Below are positions 34,857-46,625 of a DNA stretch of 64,000 nt, piece after piece. The notes beneath the pieces are model-generated. The model was not told where the DNA came from and made no database searches. It saw only the letters and a list, made by a program, of their open reading frames with translations. The number at the start of each line of letters is the position of its first letter. Within the stretch, counting starts at the first letter, position 1. The translations under genes and the position numbers were made by a program. Origin of the DNA: Alitta virens (lineage: Eukaryota > Annelida > Polychaeta > Phyllodocida > Nereididae); contig OW028584.1 of NCBI GenBank assembly GCA_932294295.1, forward strand, positions 6,385,407-6,449,406, given 5' to 3'.

Positions 34857-35007
34857 CATGGCCAAACGTGCCACGTGCGTTTTCCATGAGGAGGATAAAC
34901 GCATGGAAAACGCATGGTTTTTAGCTAATTACAATGAGGCAAAAACCATGCGTTTTCCATGCGTTTATCCAAACGCATGGAAAACGCACGTGGCACAATT
35001 GGCCATG
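34857..35007. mobile_element. Nested-palindrome MITE, copy 4
   Basis: CATGGCCAAACGTGCCACGT ... inverse, flanked by TA. It sits between two purine-rich microsatellites with 'ggacatagg' words on both sides. The arms are among the least eroded. Confidence 0.9.
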
Positions 35008-35286
35008 TAGGACATAGGACTTAGGAGAAAGAAAAAAAGAAAGAAAGAAAAGAAAGAAAAAAGGAAAAAGAAAGAAAGAAATATACTCCGGCTAATTTAG
35101 ATAATAAGAAAAGGAAATATGTTACTTTTTTTTCTTAAATGTTACAACATATATATTGAATAAATTTCAGATTTAAGATTTTTAGGGATAAACTTGACAT
35201 TTGAAAAGAAATAATTTTTTAATAAAAGACATGTTTCAATTGTATTGCATTGTCATAATGCCAATGGTCTGAAGCCTGACCTCATG

Positions 35287-35366
35287 CTATCTATCTATCT
35301 ATCTATGTATCTATCTATGTATCTATCTATCTATATGTCTGTCTATCTATCTAGCTATCTAGCTAG

Positions 35367-35397
<31 letters not shown>

Positions 35398-35450
35398 ACT
35401 AGCTATCTATCTAGCTATCTATCTATCTATCTATCTAGCTACCTATCTAG

Positions 35451-35490
<40 letters not shown>

Positions 35491-35495
35491 ATGTG

Positions 35496-35533
<38 letters not shown>

Positions 35534-35707
35534 CCTATCTATCTACATATCTATCTATCTATCTATCTATCCATCTATCTTCCTATCTATCTGCCTATCT
35601 ATCTATCTTTCTATATATATATATATGTAGCTATCTATCTATCTATCTATCTATCTATCATCTATACATCTATCTATCTATCTATCTATCTATCTACCTA
35701 TCTACCC

Positions 35708-35772
<65 letters not shown>

Positions 35773-35937
35773 CCTACCTACCCATCTATCTATCTATCTA
35801 TCTACATCTCTATCTATCTACATATCTATCTACCTATCTATCTATCTACATCTCTATCTATCTACATATCTATCTACCTATCTATCTATCTACATCTCTA
35901 TCTATCTACATATCTATCTAGCTATCTATCTATCTAT
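35287..35937 (+). repeat. Long (CTAT)n microsatellite, 650 bp
   Basis: CTAT with CTAG, CTAC and CTGT variants. A higher-order repeat of about 57 bp (built on 'ctacatctctatctatctac') is visible at about 35795-35920. An open frame through it is a repeat artefact. Confidence 0.95.
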
Positions 35938-36764
35938 AAGAAAATATATTCGAGCATTTTGTCACGTGTCCTGTGACTCAAACTTGGTCACATGTCCCAA
36001 CATAAATCGGCTTTAAAAAAAGAATCACATGATTTTGCACATTGTGCAGTAACTTTACCCCCCTTCATGCTCCAGCGCCCTCTGCACTGAAATCACAAAA
36101 TAACAACATGTGTGAATAAGCTATTTTACGACGAATGACATATATAGAGAAAAAGTACAAACTTGGCTTGGATTGGTTTAAGTACTTATTACGAAATGAA
36201 TACGTACCGTAGTTTCATGATTAAAAGCCAAGTATATAACACAGTATTAATCTATAAAATACGGTATCAAATCTTCATTTTGAATGACACATAAATGTAA
36301 GAAATATCACAAAGAAATAGAAAATATGAAAATAGTCAGTTCATCAAATTTTCACAAAAACGTAAAAAGTGCAGTTCAGCTTTTGACCCATAATGAAATT
36401 TAAAAATCAATTTATTATCGATATCAACTTATAACTGCAAAGAATATTGAAGTGGGTGCTTAATAATATCAATAAATGATATTTTTATAGTATCACACCA
36501 TTCTTGATATTAAAATATAAGAAGACTTTAACTACAAAAGCCTACTTTTTTTTACTTCTGTTTAATTAATCCAAGGTTATATAGAGAAATACAGTTTTGC
36601 ATGTTATCTACCAAAATTACACACATTTTATAGAATATGTTCTATTAGTTATAACTTCGCTATTATGGGATATCAAAATTAGGGCTTCAGTATAAATGAA
36701 ATTGGTCAAGATTTGGTCAAGATTTAATTCCAGTAGTCTTAATAGTGAGGTGGGCTTATTATCT
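35938..36764. other. Non-coding spacer
   Basis: No gene recognised. 'accgtagtttcatgattaaa' (about 36206) resembles the terminus of the element at 39243-40416. Confidence 0.45.
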
Positions 36765-36915
36765 CAGTAGCGGATTAAGGGGGTTAAACCCCCCCCCCCC
36801 TCTTGGCCCAATACATTTTAATTTTAAAATATTAAAAAATCCGTCCCCACAATACATTTTAATTTGTCAACCCCCCCCCCCCCCCCTTGTGAAATATTGT
36901 TTGGATCCGCCCCTG
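36765..36915. mobile_element. hAT-like MITE with C-tract
   Basis: Ends CAGTAGCGGATTAAGGGGG and GGATCCGCCCCTG, inverted repeats of the CAGNGGCGGATNNAGGGG type typical of hAT MITEs. A clear 8-bp duplication is not seen. Two long C runs (about 36788 and 36871) lie inside. Confidence 0.65.
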
Positions 36916-38489
36916 TATCTTTAAACAGTTATAACCTAACTAGGATAAAAAATATTGTTTAATAAGTAATAATTTTGAGGTGGCCTTACTAGTGAAGTGA
37001 TCTTAATAGCTAGGTGGCCTTAAATTATAGTACACACAATCCACTTAAAACAATTTTTGCAAAATAAAAAATACCCCCCCCCCCCTCACCCCCCCCCCCC
37101 CCCCCACAAACAAATTCCGTAGCTCCGCCAATGTTGTCTACCTGACTGTGGCCAAACTCCTGTGCTGTGACAGTACTACAGTGACTGCTGTCATGTCAAC
37201 ACGTTTTTGGCATTATAAAACACGTTTTCGTGAGAAAAACAAGTTTTAAAACAAATAACTCGGATACAGATTCCTTTTTTATGGTGGATCACGATTGTAA
37301 GTATGATTTATTTTAATATTTTTATCCGTATTTCCGTAATTTCTTGGGTTTTCTATGTATATTCTGATGTCAAAAGCATTAGATAATGTTAATTTGTGTA
37401 AGATATCTCTTATCACAAAAATAATGGAAAATACAGATTGATAATGATAATGTATGTTGATTTCAAATGATGTATTACATAATCTTAACAATATTGATGT
37501 TTAAAAAAGAACATTTTCAATAGCCTCCCAGCTATCATTCACTTAAATATTAATAATATCATATTTCCTTATTCTTAAAATATGAGTTTCAAAAAGTCCT
37601 TATTACAATAATGTCTAAGTTTGTATTTGCTTAGGAATTTTACTTCCTTAATGTTATCATAAAATACTTATAAAATACAACGATTTATTTAAACATTTAT
37701 TTAAGGATTGAGTTAATTCTTATTCAAACCAAAAGCTAACTTAACAGGGAAAGTATGAAGTATAACTTAAGCCTTTAATTTTAAAGTGTAAATCAACCAA
37801 GCATTAAATAGACTGTACTTTAATACCGTAAAATCTCGGTTGAAAACCAGATCTATAATGAGTCTAGTAAATAGTAAATACGGTAAATACATATCTATTT
37901 CCATGGTAACCTATATATTGACCCCTTCTATAATAACACTGCTTTAAAGGACCCCAGAAGGCAGACTTTTAAGGGATTTCATTCTTGGTTTCTGACATAT
38001 TTCTGTGTGGGTTTATCTTGCATAACATTGAGTACAGCTGGATGTTTTTATGCAGAAAAATACGCAGGATAAAAATGGTCAAAAGGGGTATTAACATGAG
38101 ACATAAAATGGGGGCATTGTCATGTCCCAGCCCAGCATGAATACCTGACCTGTGTCACATCCACGAAACTGTCAAAAAGCATAAATTTGGTTCGTGAATA
38201 TATATTTTTCATTCATTTCCTCATGAAAAAGGGCCATAAAATGTTAATATAGGTTCATAATTAAAAACATTTTGTGAGGGTTTTGTAAAAACAGAAAATG
38301 ACATTTTCATAATATAGGATATTTATTTCAAAATATTTGAAGCAAGTTAATGAACTTAAGGGCTGCATAAGTGATATATCATAAAATAAACCGAATTTTC
38401 ATAATTATTCATTCATTTTCTTATATCAGTAAATACTGATATTCATGTTTATAATCAAAATATTGATTATGTGCAGAAATACAACACAA
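36916..38489. other. Non-coding spacer
   Basis: Contains 'gaggtggccttactagtgaa' repeat words (36975-37020), C runs and an 'agctccgccaatg' end-like motif (37070-37135). The remainder is AT-rich with no exons. Confidence 0.45.
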
Positions 38490-38673
38490 TACAATAGACA
38501 GACAGATAGATAGATAGATAGATAGACAGATAGACAGATAGATAGATAGATAGATAGATAGTTTGGTGGATAGATAGATAGATAGATATATGGATGGATG
38601 GATAGATAGATAGATGGATGGATGGATGGATGGACAGATGGATGGATGGATAGATAGATAGACAGATAGAGAA

Positions 38674-38706
<33 letters not shown>

Positions 38707-39028
38707 CAGATAGGTAGATAGATAGGTAGATAGACAGATAGGTAGATAGATATATAAATAGATAGATAGATAAATAGATAGACAGACAGACAGATAAACA
38801 GACAGATAGAAAAACAGACAGATGGATAGACAGATAGATAGGTAGATAGGTAGGTAGATAGATAGGTAGATAGACAGATAGGTAGATAGATTTATAAATA
38901 GATAGACAGGTAGACATATAAACCGACAGATAGAAAAACAGACAGATGGATAGACAGATAGATAGGTAGATAGGTAGATAGGTAGGTAGATAGATAGATA
39001 GATAGATAGACAGATAGATGGATAGATA
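38490..39028 (-). repeat. (TATC)n microsatellite, 540 bp
   Basis: GATA with GACA, GGTA and GGAT variants on plus. Blocks recur at about 120-bp spacing (for example 'gacagataggtagatagat' and 'agaaaaacagacagatggat'), indicating segmental duplication inside the array. Confidence 0.95.
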
Positions 39029-39242
39029 GTTAGCATTCATACAAAAACAATGCAATGCTCAGGATTTCTTTTATCATAGTATAAACTTTATAAAGTTCTA
39101 CTTTGAACATATAGATAAGAAAATGAGCTTTTACTTGTTGTATCAGATATTAAATTAATCGCATAAGAATATTTATTTCCTTTGGATGTATTTCCAAAGT
39201 ACTAAGATAAGTTAAGATAATGTAAACATTCTTATCGGAGAT

Positions 39243-40416
39243 ACCGTAATTTCTTGATTATAAGCCGGGGCCTTGAATAGCTTATCTTAAAATTGGGTGT
39301 CATGCAGTTAATTTTATACTTTGTGAAATTTTTTTTATGAATTTCAATAAATATGATTTTTACCTTATATGATTTGATATAATTGATATATTGTTTTCTT
39401 TTCATAAAAAAATGAACATGAACATTAAATCATAAATCTATATGAGACATGAATATGTAACAGTAAATAAAAAAAAATATATAAAGAAAAGAATATAAGT
39501 TTACCATGCAATATACATGTAAATTGAATATTAACAATCATATGTCTCAAATTTCTCCATTTAGTACTTTATGCGTATGAAAAGTCATTGTATTTTCAGG
39601 TGATAAATTCCATTTAGACACTCCACTGTATTTCACAGAAAATTTGTGTTGATTAATTCTCGGAAAGTAAGATGATATTTATTGGAATGTCAGGTTTGAG
39701 AAGTTTGGCCAAGTAACCACTAAAGTTTACATTTCCGGCAGATTCGAGAAATTTTTTATTTATTTTTTGTTGACATTTCAATGAGTCCAATTTTACACCT
39801 TTTCGTGGAATTTATCGAGACATGGCAATATGCACGAAATATATAGTAGTCATTTTTTAAGAGTGGGAGGACTGTAGTTCCCCTATCACTAGCTGGGTCC
39901 TAAATATCCAACGTAAATCTTTATTAAAAAAATTAGTAATTATTTTTTATCTATCTAGTCATCATGTGAGTACTTAATAATTATCAAATTAAAGTATAAT
40001 ATGAATTCAGTCTCTGCAGGTAAATAGTAATATTGTAATATGCAATATCCAGTTCTCCTTATGATGTTCTTTTCCTATTGCTATTCTAATCTAATTCAGT
40101 TGTTTTAACTTCTATGGTAGTCTTGCGTGAGCGGCACTTCAATGATGCCTTGTGAGACTACCAATCATATATATATTTATACATATCCACACATATTTCT
40201 AAAATAATGACAATATCCATTTTCTGTTTTTATATATATGGTGAATAAACGATTGAACTTGAACTTGAATAGAGGCCGGGTTCAGAATGACATTAATCAA
40301 TATGAAAGTGATAGGTTTAATTCTCGAATAAACGCTGGTCTTGTATTGAAGCCGGGGTAGGGAGTATTTATAAATCAATAGAGACCTGAGTTTGTAATCA
40401 GGGAAATTACAGTAAT
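39243..40416. mobile_element. Non-autonomous element with 'TACCGTAATTTC..' ends and a nested LINE tail
   Basis: The left end 'accgtaatttcttgattata' with 'agccggggcc' is inverted at the right end ('gaagccggggtagg', 'gtaatcagggaaattacagt'). No transposase frame is seen. At about 40090-40270 a segment ending 'aaacgattgaacttgaactt' looks like the 3' end of an L2/CR1-type LINE nested inside. Confidence 0.5.
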
Positions 40417-41785
40417 TTGAAAAAGCAGACGGAATTTCAGAAAATACTATGTCTGCATAAAGTTATATTTACTTTCGCCATATTGAAATAAATATGAACT
40501 TGAGAAATGTCCTGGGTTTTTTATTTCTTATTTTGAAATATAAGACTGTATCAATTCACCATTTCATAATGTATTTATTAATCTAATATATATTTAAAGT
40601 GTGTCATTATTAAATAATTAATAATCACTATTATATCGTCATAAGTGAAGGTTAACATATTAGGCTAATTTAATTGCTAATAAAATGGCTGCAGATGTTT
40701 TAAAGTCATCATTCTAGAAGTTCACCCATTCTCATACCTGCAGTGTGTGGATTCTGTTACCTGTCAAAAACTTGAAAAAAAAAAAATCGTTTTGTCGACA
40801 CGGAAATTAAGCATTATCCCAGCATTCAAGGACTCATCCCTAAAATGAATTGGATTTAAACTTAAAATCAAGTAAAACGAACTTTAAAAAATCCCATTTT
40901 AAAAAGGTGTGTCAAGTAAAATATTGATATTTTACATGATCAATAACACAGTGTAATTTAGAATTTATTGACCTATGGAAGATCACACACAAATTTCCAA
41001 TTAAATTGGTTTGTATAACTATAAACACAAATCAAACAAAATGCCATTTATGGACTTAACATCCAGTTGTTGAGAAAGACTCAAGCCTGGCAAGTTCTGT
41101 CACTGTAAATTGCAATTGAAAGACATGGCAATTGAACTGAAGGCACGTTTTATTGTTAGTGACACAAAGGCATGTATTCATAAATAAACTCCATGTTTAT
41201 TTAATTTTAAGCCAGAGCTTTAAATTTTTTTTAATAAATAGAGCAACTCTTTCCCAGAAATTTTAGTCGAGATTCCAGTTTCTAGGAAGGATATCACTTT
41301 TCTGTCAAAGGTTAGTTTAGCCCCGGCCTCTATTTTAGACCCGGCCTGTAATTAAAAAAAGGTAAATGAAATCCTAATTTTTTGAAATAATGCATGGGTT
41401 ATAAAATAACAAGATTTCACGTCATATATGTATGCAATGCTTCAAATTATATTTTTTTTAAAGAATTGAAAAATTATGTAGATCTTCACACACGCTTGTA
41501 CTACCAAAAAAGGCTGATTAAACAAAATTACTTGTAATACAAATATTTTAATGTTTCGTAATATGAATAATCGATAACATTGCACTGTAATGCAAATTAA
41601 ATTGATCAGAAAGTTTTTGTAACATATTGTTATCTTCTTTTAAAGCTTCTTTTTTTTCACAATTTCGTGTATTCATGTTATAGCATATTTAGTTGTTTCG
41701 ATTTTAATAATCTTCTAAATTAATATTTTGTACTGAAATGTACATTAGAATATAAGCTACTCCTATATGTGCAAAATAGTCAAAA
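40417..41785. other. Non-coding spacer
   Basis: AT-rich. A fragment 'gccccggcctctattttaga' at about 41320 matches the interior of the 39243-40416 element. No genes recognised. Confidence 0.45.
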
Positions 41786-41950
41786 CTATCTATCTGTCTT
41801 TCTGTCTATCTATCCACCTATCTATCTATCTATCTATCTGTCTATCTTTCTATCTATTTATCTGTCTATCTATCTGTCTATCTATCTATATGTCTACCTA
41901 TCTATCTCTATCTATCTATCTGTCCATCTATCTATCTATCTATCTATCTG
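41786..41950 (+). repeat. (CTAT)n microsatellite, left half
   Basis: CTAT/CTGT repeat interrupted by the retroelement that follows; a same-strand, same-motif run resumes at about 46371-46408. Confidence 0.95.
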
Positions 41951-42049
41951 TTATTTCCTGTTCCTTCCGCTCAGTGTCACCCTGCTGCGCTTCGTCGGCC
42001 AATCGCAGCTCTTTTAAATAAGAGGATTAAAATCCTTCATAAAACTAAT

Positions 42050-43437
42050 GCGCCCCGAGAACGCATTCATCTTCTTGATTTTATCTTGTAAAGTTGTCTC
42101 ATCTCATCGTCATTTAGCACTATTCACTTGGGATCCTATGAATTACCAGACATCTGATTTTAACACAGCTGTCCTGTCCTGTAATCCGTTCAGCCTGACT
42201 CAGCCGTTCAGTGAGCTCTTTGGGCCGAATTTGTTCTTCGCCAGCTTTGTATGGTATGGTGACGCATCCTCGCCGTCAACAAATTCTTCGAATATATCCC
42301 AAGTCTGTTTCATAAATTTCGTATGTCTCTTCTCTTATACCATAAGCGCCGGAAAACCCAAAAGTCCATCATGGGCCATAAGAAAACATTCCGTAGTTGT
42401 ACTCTAAGCAAATCAGGGGCCATCCTGGACCAGTGGGCCTGGGTAAATGCCAAGCGCCCCCGTCGGCTAGTTTATTGCATACTTTGTTAGATGAACTGAG
42501 TTCCGGGATCAGGGACATCCGGGAGACTCTGTTGTTGACTCGTCTCGCTTCCTCTCAGCTCCTGACTATAGGGATGGTTTGGCGGAAGAAATAATTCATA
42601 CACTGCCCAAGCTTTCGAACCATTTATGAGAATAAGAAATTGCTTTTCTTGTTTTTTTGGCAATTAAAATGTTGCCCAGAGAGTCTATGTAACTTCTAAA
42701 TTCATCACTATCATGGTTAGAATTATTGATTAAATCAGCGAGGTCTATGAACTCACTATGCAGGGCGGCATCGGCAACACGCCCTAAGACATGCTCGGCC
42801 CCTGGTATAGCCACATTAGGTGCATCGATGTCATAGTAACCAGCCCGGCTACCTGCTGGCCGATTGGTGTCAGGAAGACACCGGTGATCAGGTGCAGCAG
42901 CTTGGTCACTAAGATAGTTCTGATGGTCGACTTGCACATTTGGATGATTTGGATAACCTCTCAAACGAACTAGGTCATTGTCCTATGCCAAGTGGTCATG
43001 GTTCGGCAGGTCCACCAAACGTGGTAATTCCACGAATCCCCTGGGCACATCCATGTGAGGGGCTTGAAAGCGGTTGCGCGCGGAACCCAGGCTTTCCTCG
43101 AGAAAACCTGGTCAAGTAGACTTCCTATTTTTGTTACCTGCTCTACCAATACCATTAAGGCCTAGCCCGCTGTCGCGGGTGTCAACTAAGGATAATGAAT
43201 GCCCTGGACTAAAGTACCTGCTTCAAGAGGGGGTTCCCTCTGTACTGCATCAAGATGCCCAGATCGACTTGCACCCACAAGAGGGTCTATCCCAGGGGGA
43301 GGGGGTCCTGGTCGCTTCGACTCTTGGTGGCTTCTAGCAACCTGTCTTCTATACCCTAATTTCAGTCTGCTCTGTAGCCCGACCCTTTCTCGTCTTGGCG
43401 GGCTCCCCACTGCGGGTTGATTGGGGTGTTCCCGCAC
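42050..43437 (-). pseudogene. DIRS-like retroelement, gag-like region (antisense to the RT part)
   Basis: On minus, 43437 to about 42400 reads as a discontinuous coding region: a Pro/Arg-rich start (MREHPNQPAVGSPPRR), then a clean 122-codon piece (42964-42596) with 'FIDLADLINNSN', 'LGNILIAKKTRKAISYSHKW' and a following segment. The ILIAKKTRKAIS..KW pattern resembles the gag-like ORF1 of animal DIRS elements (from memory). At least three stops or frameshifts break it. It runs away from the RT region, whereas DIRS elements usually have gag and pol on one strand. Confidence 0.5.
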
Positions 43438-43589
43438 CCATAAAATACCTGGGCAGGTGTCCCTCCCACTGCGCCTACTTGGTCTTTTTTAAAGGCGTAG
43501 GAGTTCCCATGATGGTAAAATTCTAACACCTCGGCCCATACCCGTCAGATTTGACCGGGTTTGAGCAGACCAAGAAAGACTTCCTATTA

Positions 43590-46140
43590 GGTTGCCGCCA
43601 ATATGGCTATCGAATATTTTTCGAAATGGTACGTTATAGATCGTTTATTCTAGTCATGTTCAGAAATACAAGCTCCCACACGTTTTGACCCACGACATGT
43701 GGCATCGTCAACTATTACTTGGCTGGAAGTATTTTGCCTTCTCCATGGTAAATCAGGAGTTATAAGTTATGACGTTTGGCTCCTCAGCCTTGTGTGTGGT
43801 TAGTAAATGTGTCAATTGCTCCTCCAGTATTTGCCTGCCACAGCTGATTCATTGTTTGCTAAGCTGGTTGAAGGGGTAAAAGTAGAGAGGCAGCCTGCTT
43901 CCAAGCAGATCATTTCACCCAACTGGCCCTCCGCATCACTTCATGCAACTGCCATAGCTGACATAATCCATACAGACCTCCAACTTTGGAGGCCGTTCAC
44001 GGTGCTTCCATTTGACAATTATGTCATTTCGCCTCTCGGTGCCTTTCCTAAATGCGATTTTTCAAAAATGTGCCTCATTCATGATTTATCCTTTCCTGGG
44101 GTAATTGATTTCGTCAATGAAGGGATAAATCCAGAAGAATCGTTACAGTATTCGACAGTGGAAAGTGCTGTTGCGTTGGTACGACTGTTTGTCATCCCTT
44201 ACTGTCAAAAATGGACCTGAAAGACCCTACAAATATGTGGCAGTAGCTCTCAGCGACTGGCATCTACTAGGACTCCAGTGGCAGGGAGATGATGGTCAAC
44301 CTGAATATTATTTTTCCAAAGTACTCAATTTTGGACTTCGATCTGCCCCTGCCCTGTTTGACCGATTCACAGGATCATTGCAGACTTGCTGTATGAGGGG
44401 ACCACTCAGAACACAGTTCGCTATGTTGATGATTTCTTGGTCGTTGCGGGATCTGCCTACGAATGCAAATCCAATCTCGATCTAAAATGTTCGCCACTTG
44501 CGACAAAGCCGGCTTCACGATGCAGCCCTCTAAGATCACCGAGCCAGCTGGAGTTATCAAATTTTTTGGCATAGTAATAGACTCGCTTAAAGGTGAGCTC
44601 AGAATTTCTGCTGTCGAAATACGAGAAATATCTGTCAGCTGGTTAGACAAGCGTGCCTCTACCAAATGCGAACTCTTAAGCTTAATTGGTAAGCTAGCAT
44701 TCGTGGCCAAAGTGGTTAAGTCCGACAGGGCCTTCCTCGGCTGCCTTATACAGCTAGCCAAGAAGGCTAGACACTTACATTACCGCATACGTCTCTCCAC
44801 CGGGGTGAGTGCAGATATATTATGGTGGCATAAGTGCCTCGACACACATAACAGAGTCCGAATGTATGTCGAGGATTGGTCTCAGGGCGCTGTTAGCCAT
44901 ATGTACACTGATGCTAGTGATTATGGCTATGGCGCTGTCTTGGGCGGATCCTGGTTCACTATGTCTTGTACTGGCGCCCAGGCGGGTCTTGAGGCTTGAT
45001 CCTTTAATTGAAGAGAGCTTCACGTCCTAGTAAAGGCTATGGCCATTTAGGCCATTTCACGTACTGGCCAACAATCATGTGTCATGTGGATAATTCGACC
45101 GCCTGCAGGATGATGAACAAATTCTACACCCCAGCGCCCGACTTGATGGAGTTGGTACATGAGTGGTGCCTGATAGTCAAGGAGATTGTATCGTCATGGT
45201 GTTAAGCACTACATTAAATTTACTAGGGACTATGGGCAGAACCCACTCGAACTTAATGAGCCAATATTTTGATATGTCACTGATTTATCTGGCGAAAAGC
45301 TGCTCCACAAGACGCTTAGAGTATATTTATCAGCAGTTAGGGCTTGGCTCATTAGTATCTGTCTTGCCCCACCAGAAGTCTATACACAGCGGGTTAAATG
45401 GGCCTTTAAGGCCTTGGATCGCACGGAGCCACCGCCATCCCAGGCTACGCCTGCCTTCTTCAATCTACATGTTGTTTATTCTTCAAACTTCACTCCATTA
45501 TTCATAATAGTTTTATGCTCATGACAGCCATGCTATTGGGTTATTTCGCATGTTTGAGGTCTGCAGAATTTTGCCCAACCCTGCAGTCTCGCTACCTCTG
45601 AAGTCCGCATCTGTTACGTTCGCAGGTGGCACTCAGCCTTACATGGCAGTTTGGATTGCCTCTTCTAAGAACACAGTCAAGGGCTTTGCAGCCATCGTCG
45701 GCTGCACCAGGTCTAGAGTTTGTGCCCAGTTTAGCGCCAAATGACTTTCGCCCGTTATTTTTTTTCGCTGATGGCTCACCGCTTACCCACTCTGAGGTAT
45801 CACACCACTATGATTAGTGTACCTGAATTTAAGGTCGCGATGGGTCACGATTTACACTATTCCCAAAAATTATTTTTTTATATATGAAGTTAATTACCGC
45901 AAATATTATCGTCGACCATCATCGCAAACAAAAAATTATTAATTTAACGGCCTCTCGACCAATAAGACGTCTGAAATGTTCGAAATAATGACGCGCAAAA
46001 CATCGGACAAGAGTTGCAACGCTAGAAACGGAACCATTGGAAGATCATAGCGCACACTGCAGCTAAAGGGCTGCCAGATTCCATCATCCAGCATCCTATA
46101 TTGCACTGATATTGGCCAGCATCATACCCCTGCACTGAAT
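43590..46140 (+). pseudogene. DIRS-like retroelement: RT, RNase H and tyrosine recombinase remnants
   Basis: Frames at 43807-44220, 44165-44485, 44386-44574 and 44463-44999 carry successive pieces of one RT: fingers (PLGAFPKCDFSK, IHDLSFP), the catalytic YVDDF (about 44420-44436), FFGIVIDS and the thumb, then an RNase H start (MYTDASDYGYGAVLGG). Downstream, 45290-45830 encodes a tyrosine-recombinase-like region with LRVYLSAVRAW, GYFACLRSAEF (first catalytic Arg) and FADGSPLTHSE. A 'GLPDSIIQ' remnant near 46065 marks its C-terminal part. The H-x-x-R...Y signature is not intact. RT plus RNase H plus recombinase is diagnostic for DIRS order. Many frameshifts and stops: a dead copy. Confidence 0.75.
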
Positions 46141-46370
46141 GACTACACTTTAACTTCAATTTAAACTTATCACCTATCATACCATATTAATGATTTGCGA
46201 TCCAACATTTTTAGTTGATATGGGATTACTCGCATGGTCCGGCTTAGCTAGCCATCGCGATTATTGGGTGTTTTTCCTGTCTGTGTGTTACCTATTCTTA
46301 TTTTATGTGCCAATAAAGGTGGTGTTATGTCCAAACTCATCATGAGATAGGACTTGAGTTATGTATGTTA

Positions 46371-46408
46371 ACTATCTATCTATCTATCTATCTGTCTATT
46401 TGTCTGTC
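46371..46408 (+). repeat. (CTAT)n microsatellite, right half
   Basis: Short CTAT run beginning 'aactatctatctatctatct', same strand as 41786-41950; probably the right flank of the retroelement's target. Confidence 0.8.
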
Positions 46409-46449
46409 TGGCTGTTGAGAGCTACTCTATGATATGATCTGTCTGACAA

Positions 46450-46625
46450 CTAGGTGTCTATGCTGAGGCAAGTGAAAGACCCCACCACGTGGTATATGTG
46501 TAGCATAGTGTGAACTCCAAGCCATCAAGCCTTAGCATCTCATCATTACGTGTGCCTCAGACATCTAAACTGCCCAATACACTAATTTATGCAATACAAT
46601 ACAATACAATACAATACAATAAAAT
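46450..46625 (+). mobile_element. SINE family I with (ATACA)n tail
   Basis: 'aggtgtctatgctgaggcaa', 'aaagaccccaccacgtggta', 'gtgtgaactccaagccatca' and 'agcatctcatcattacgtgt', then a (CAATA)n tail at 46590-46625. Confidence 0.8.

Noticed and set aside
42048..42407. 119-codon plus-strand frame in the left part of the retroelement
   Set aside because: The minus strand of the same DNA carries the coherent gag-like reading; the plus frame is its shadow.
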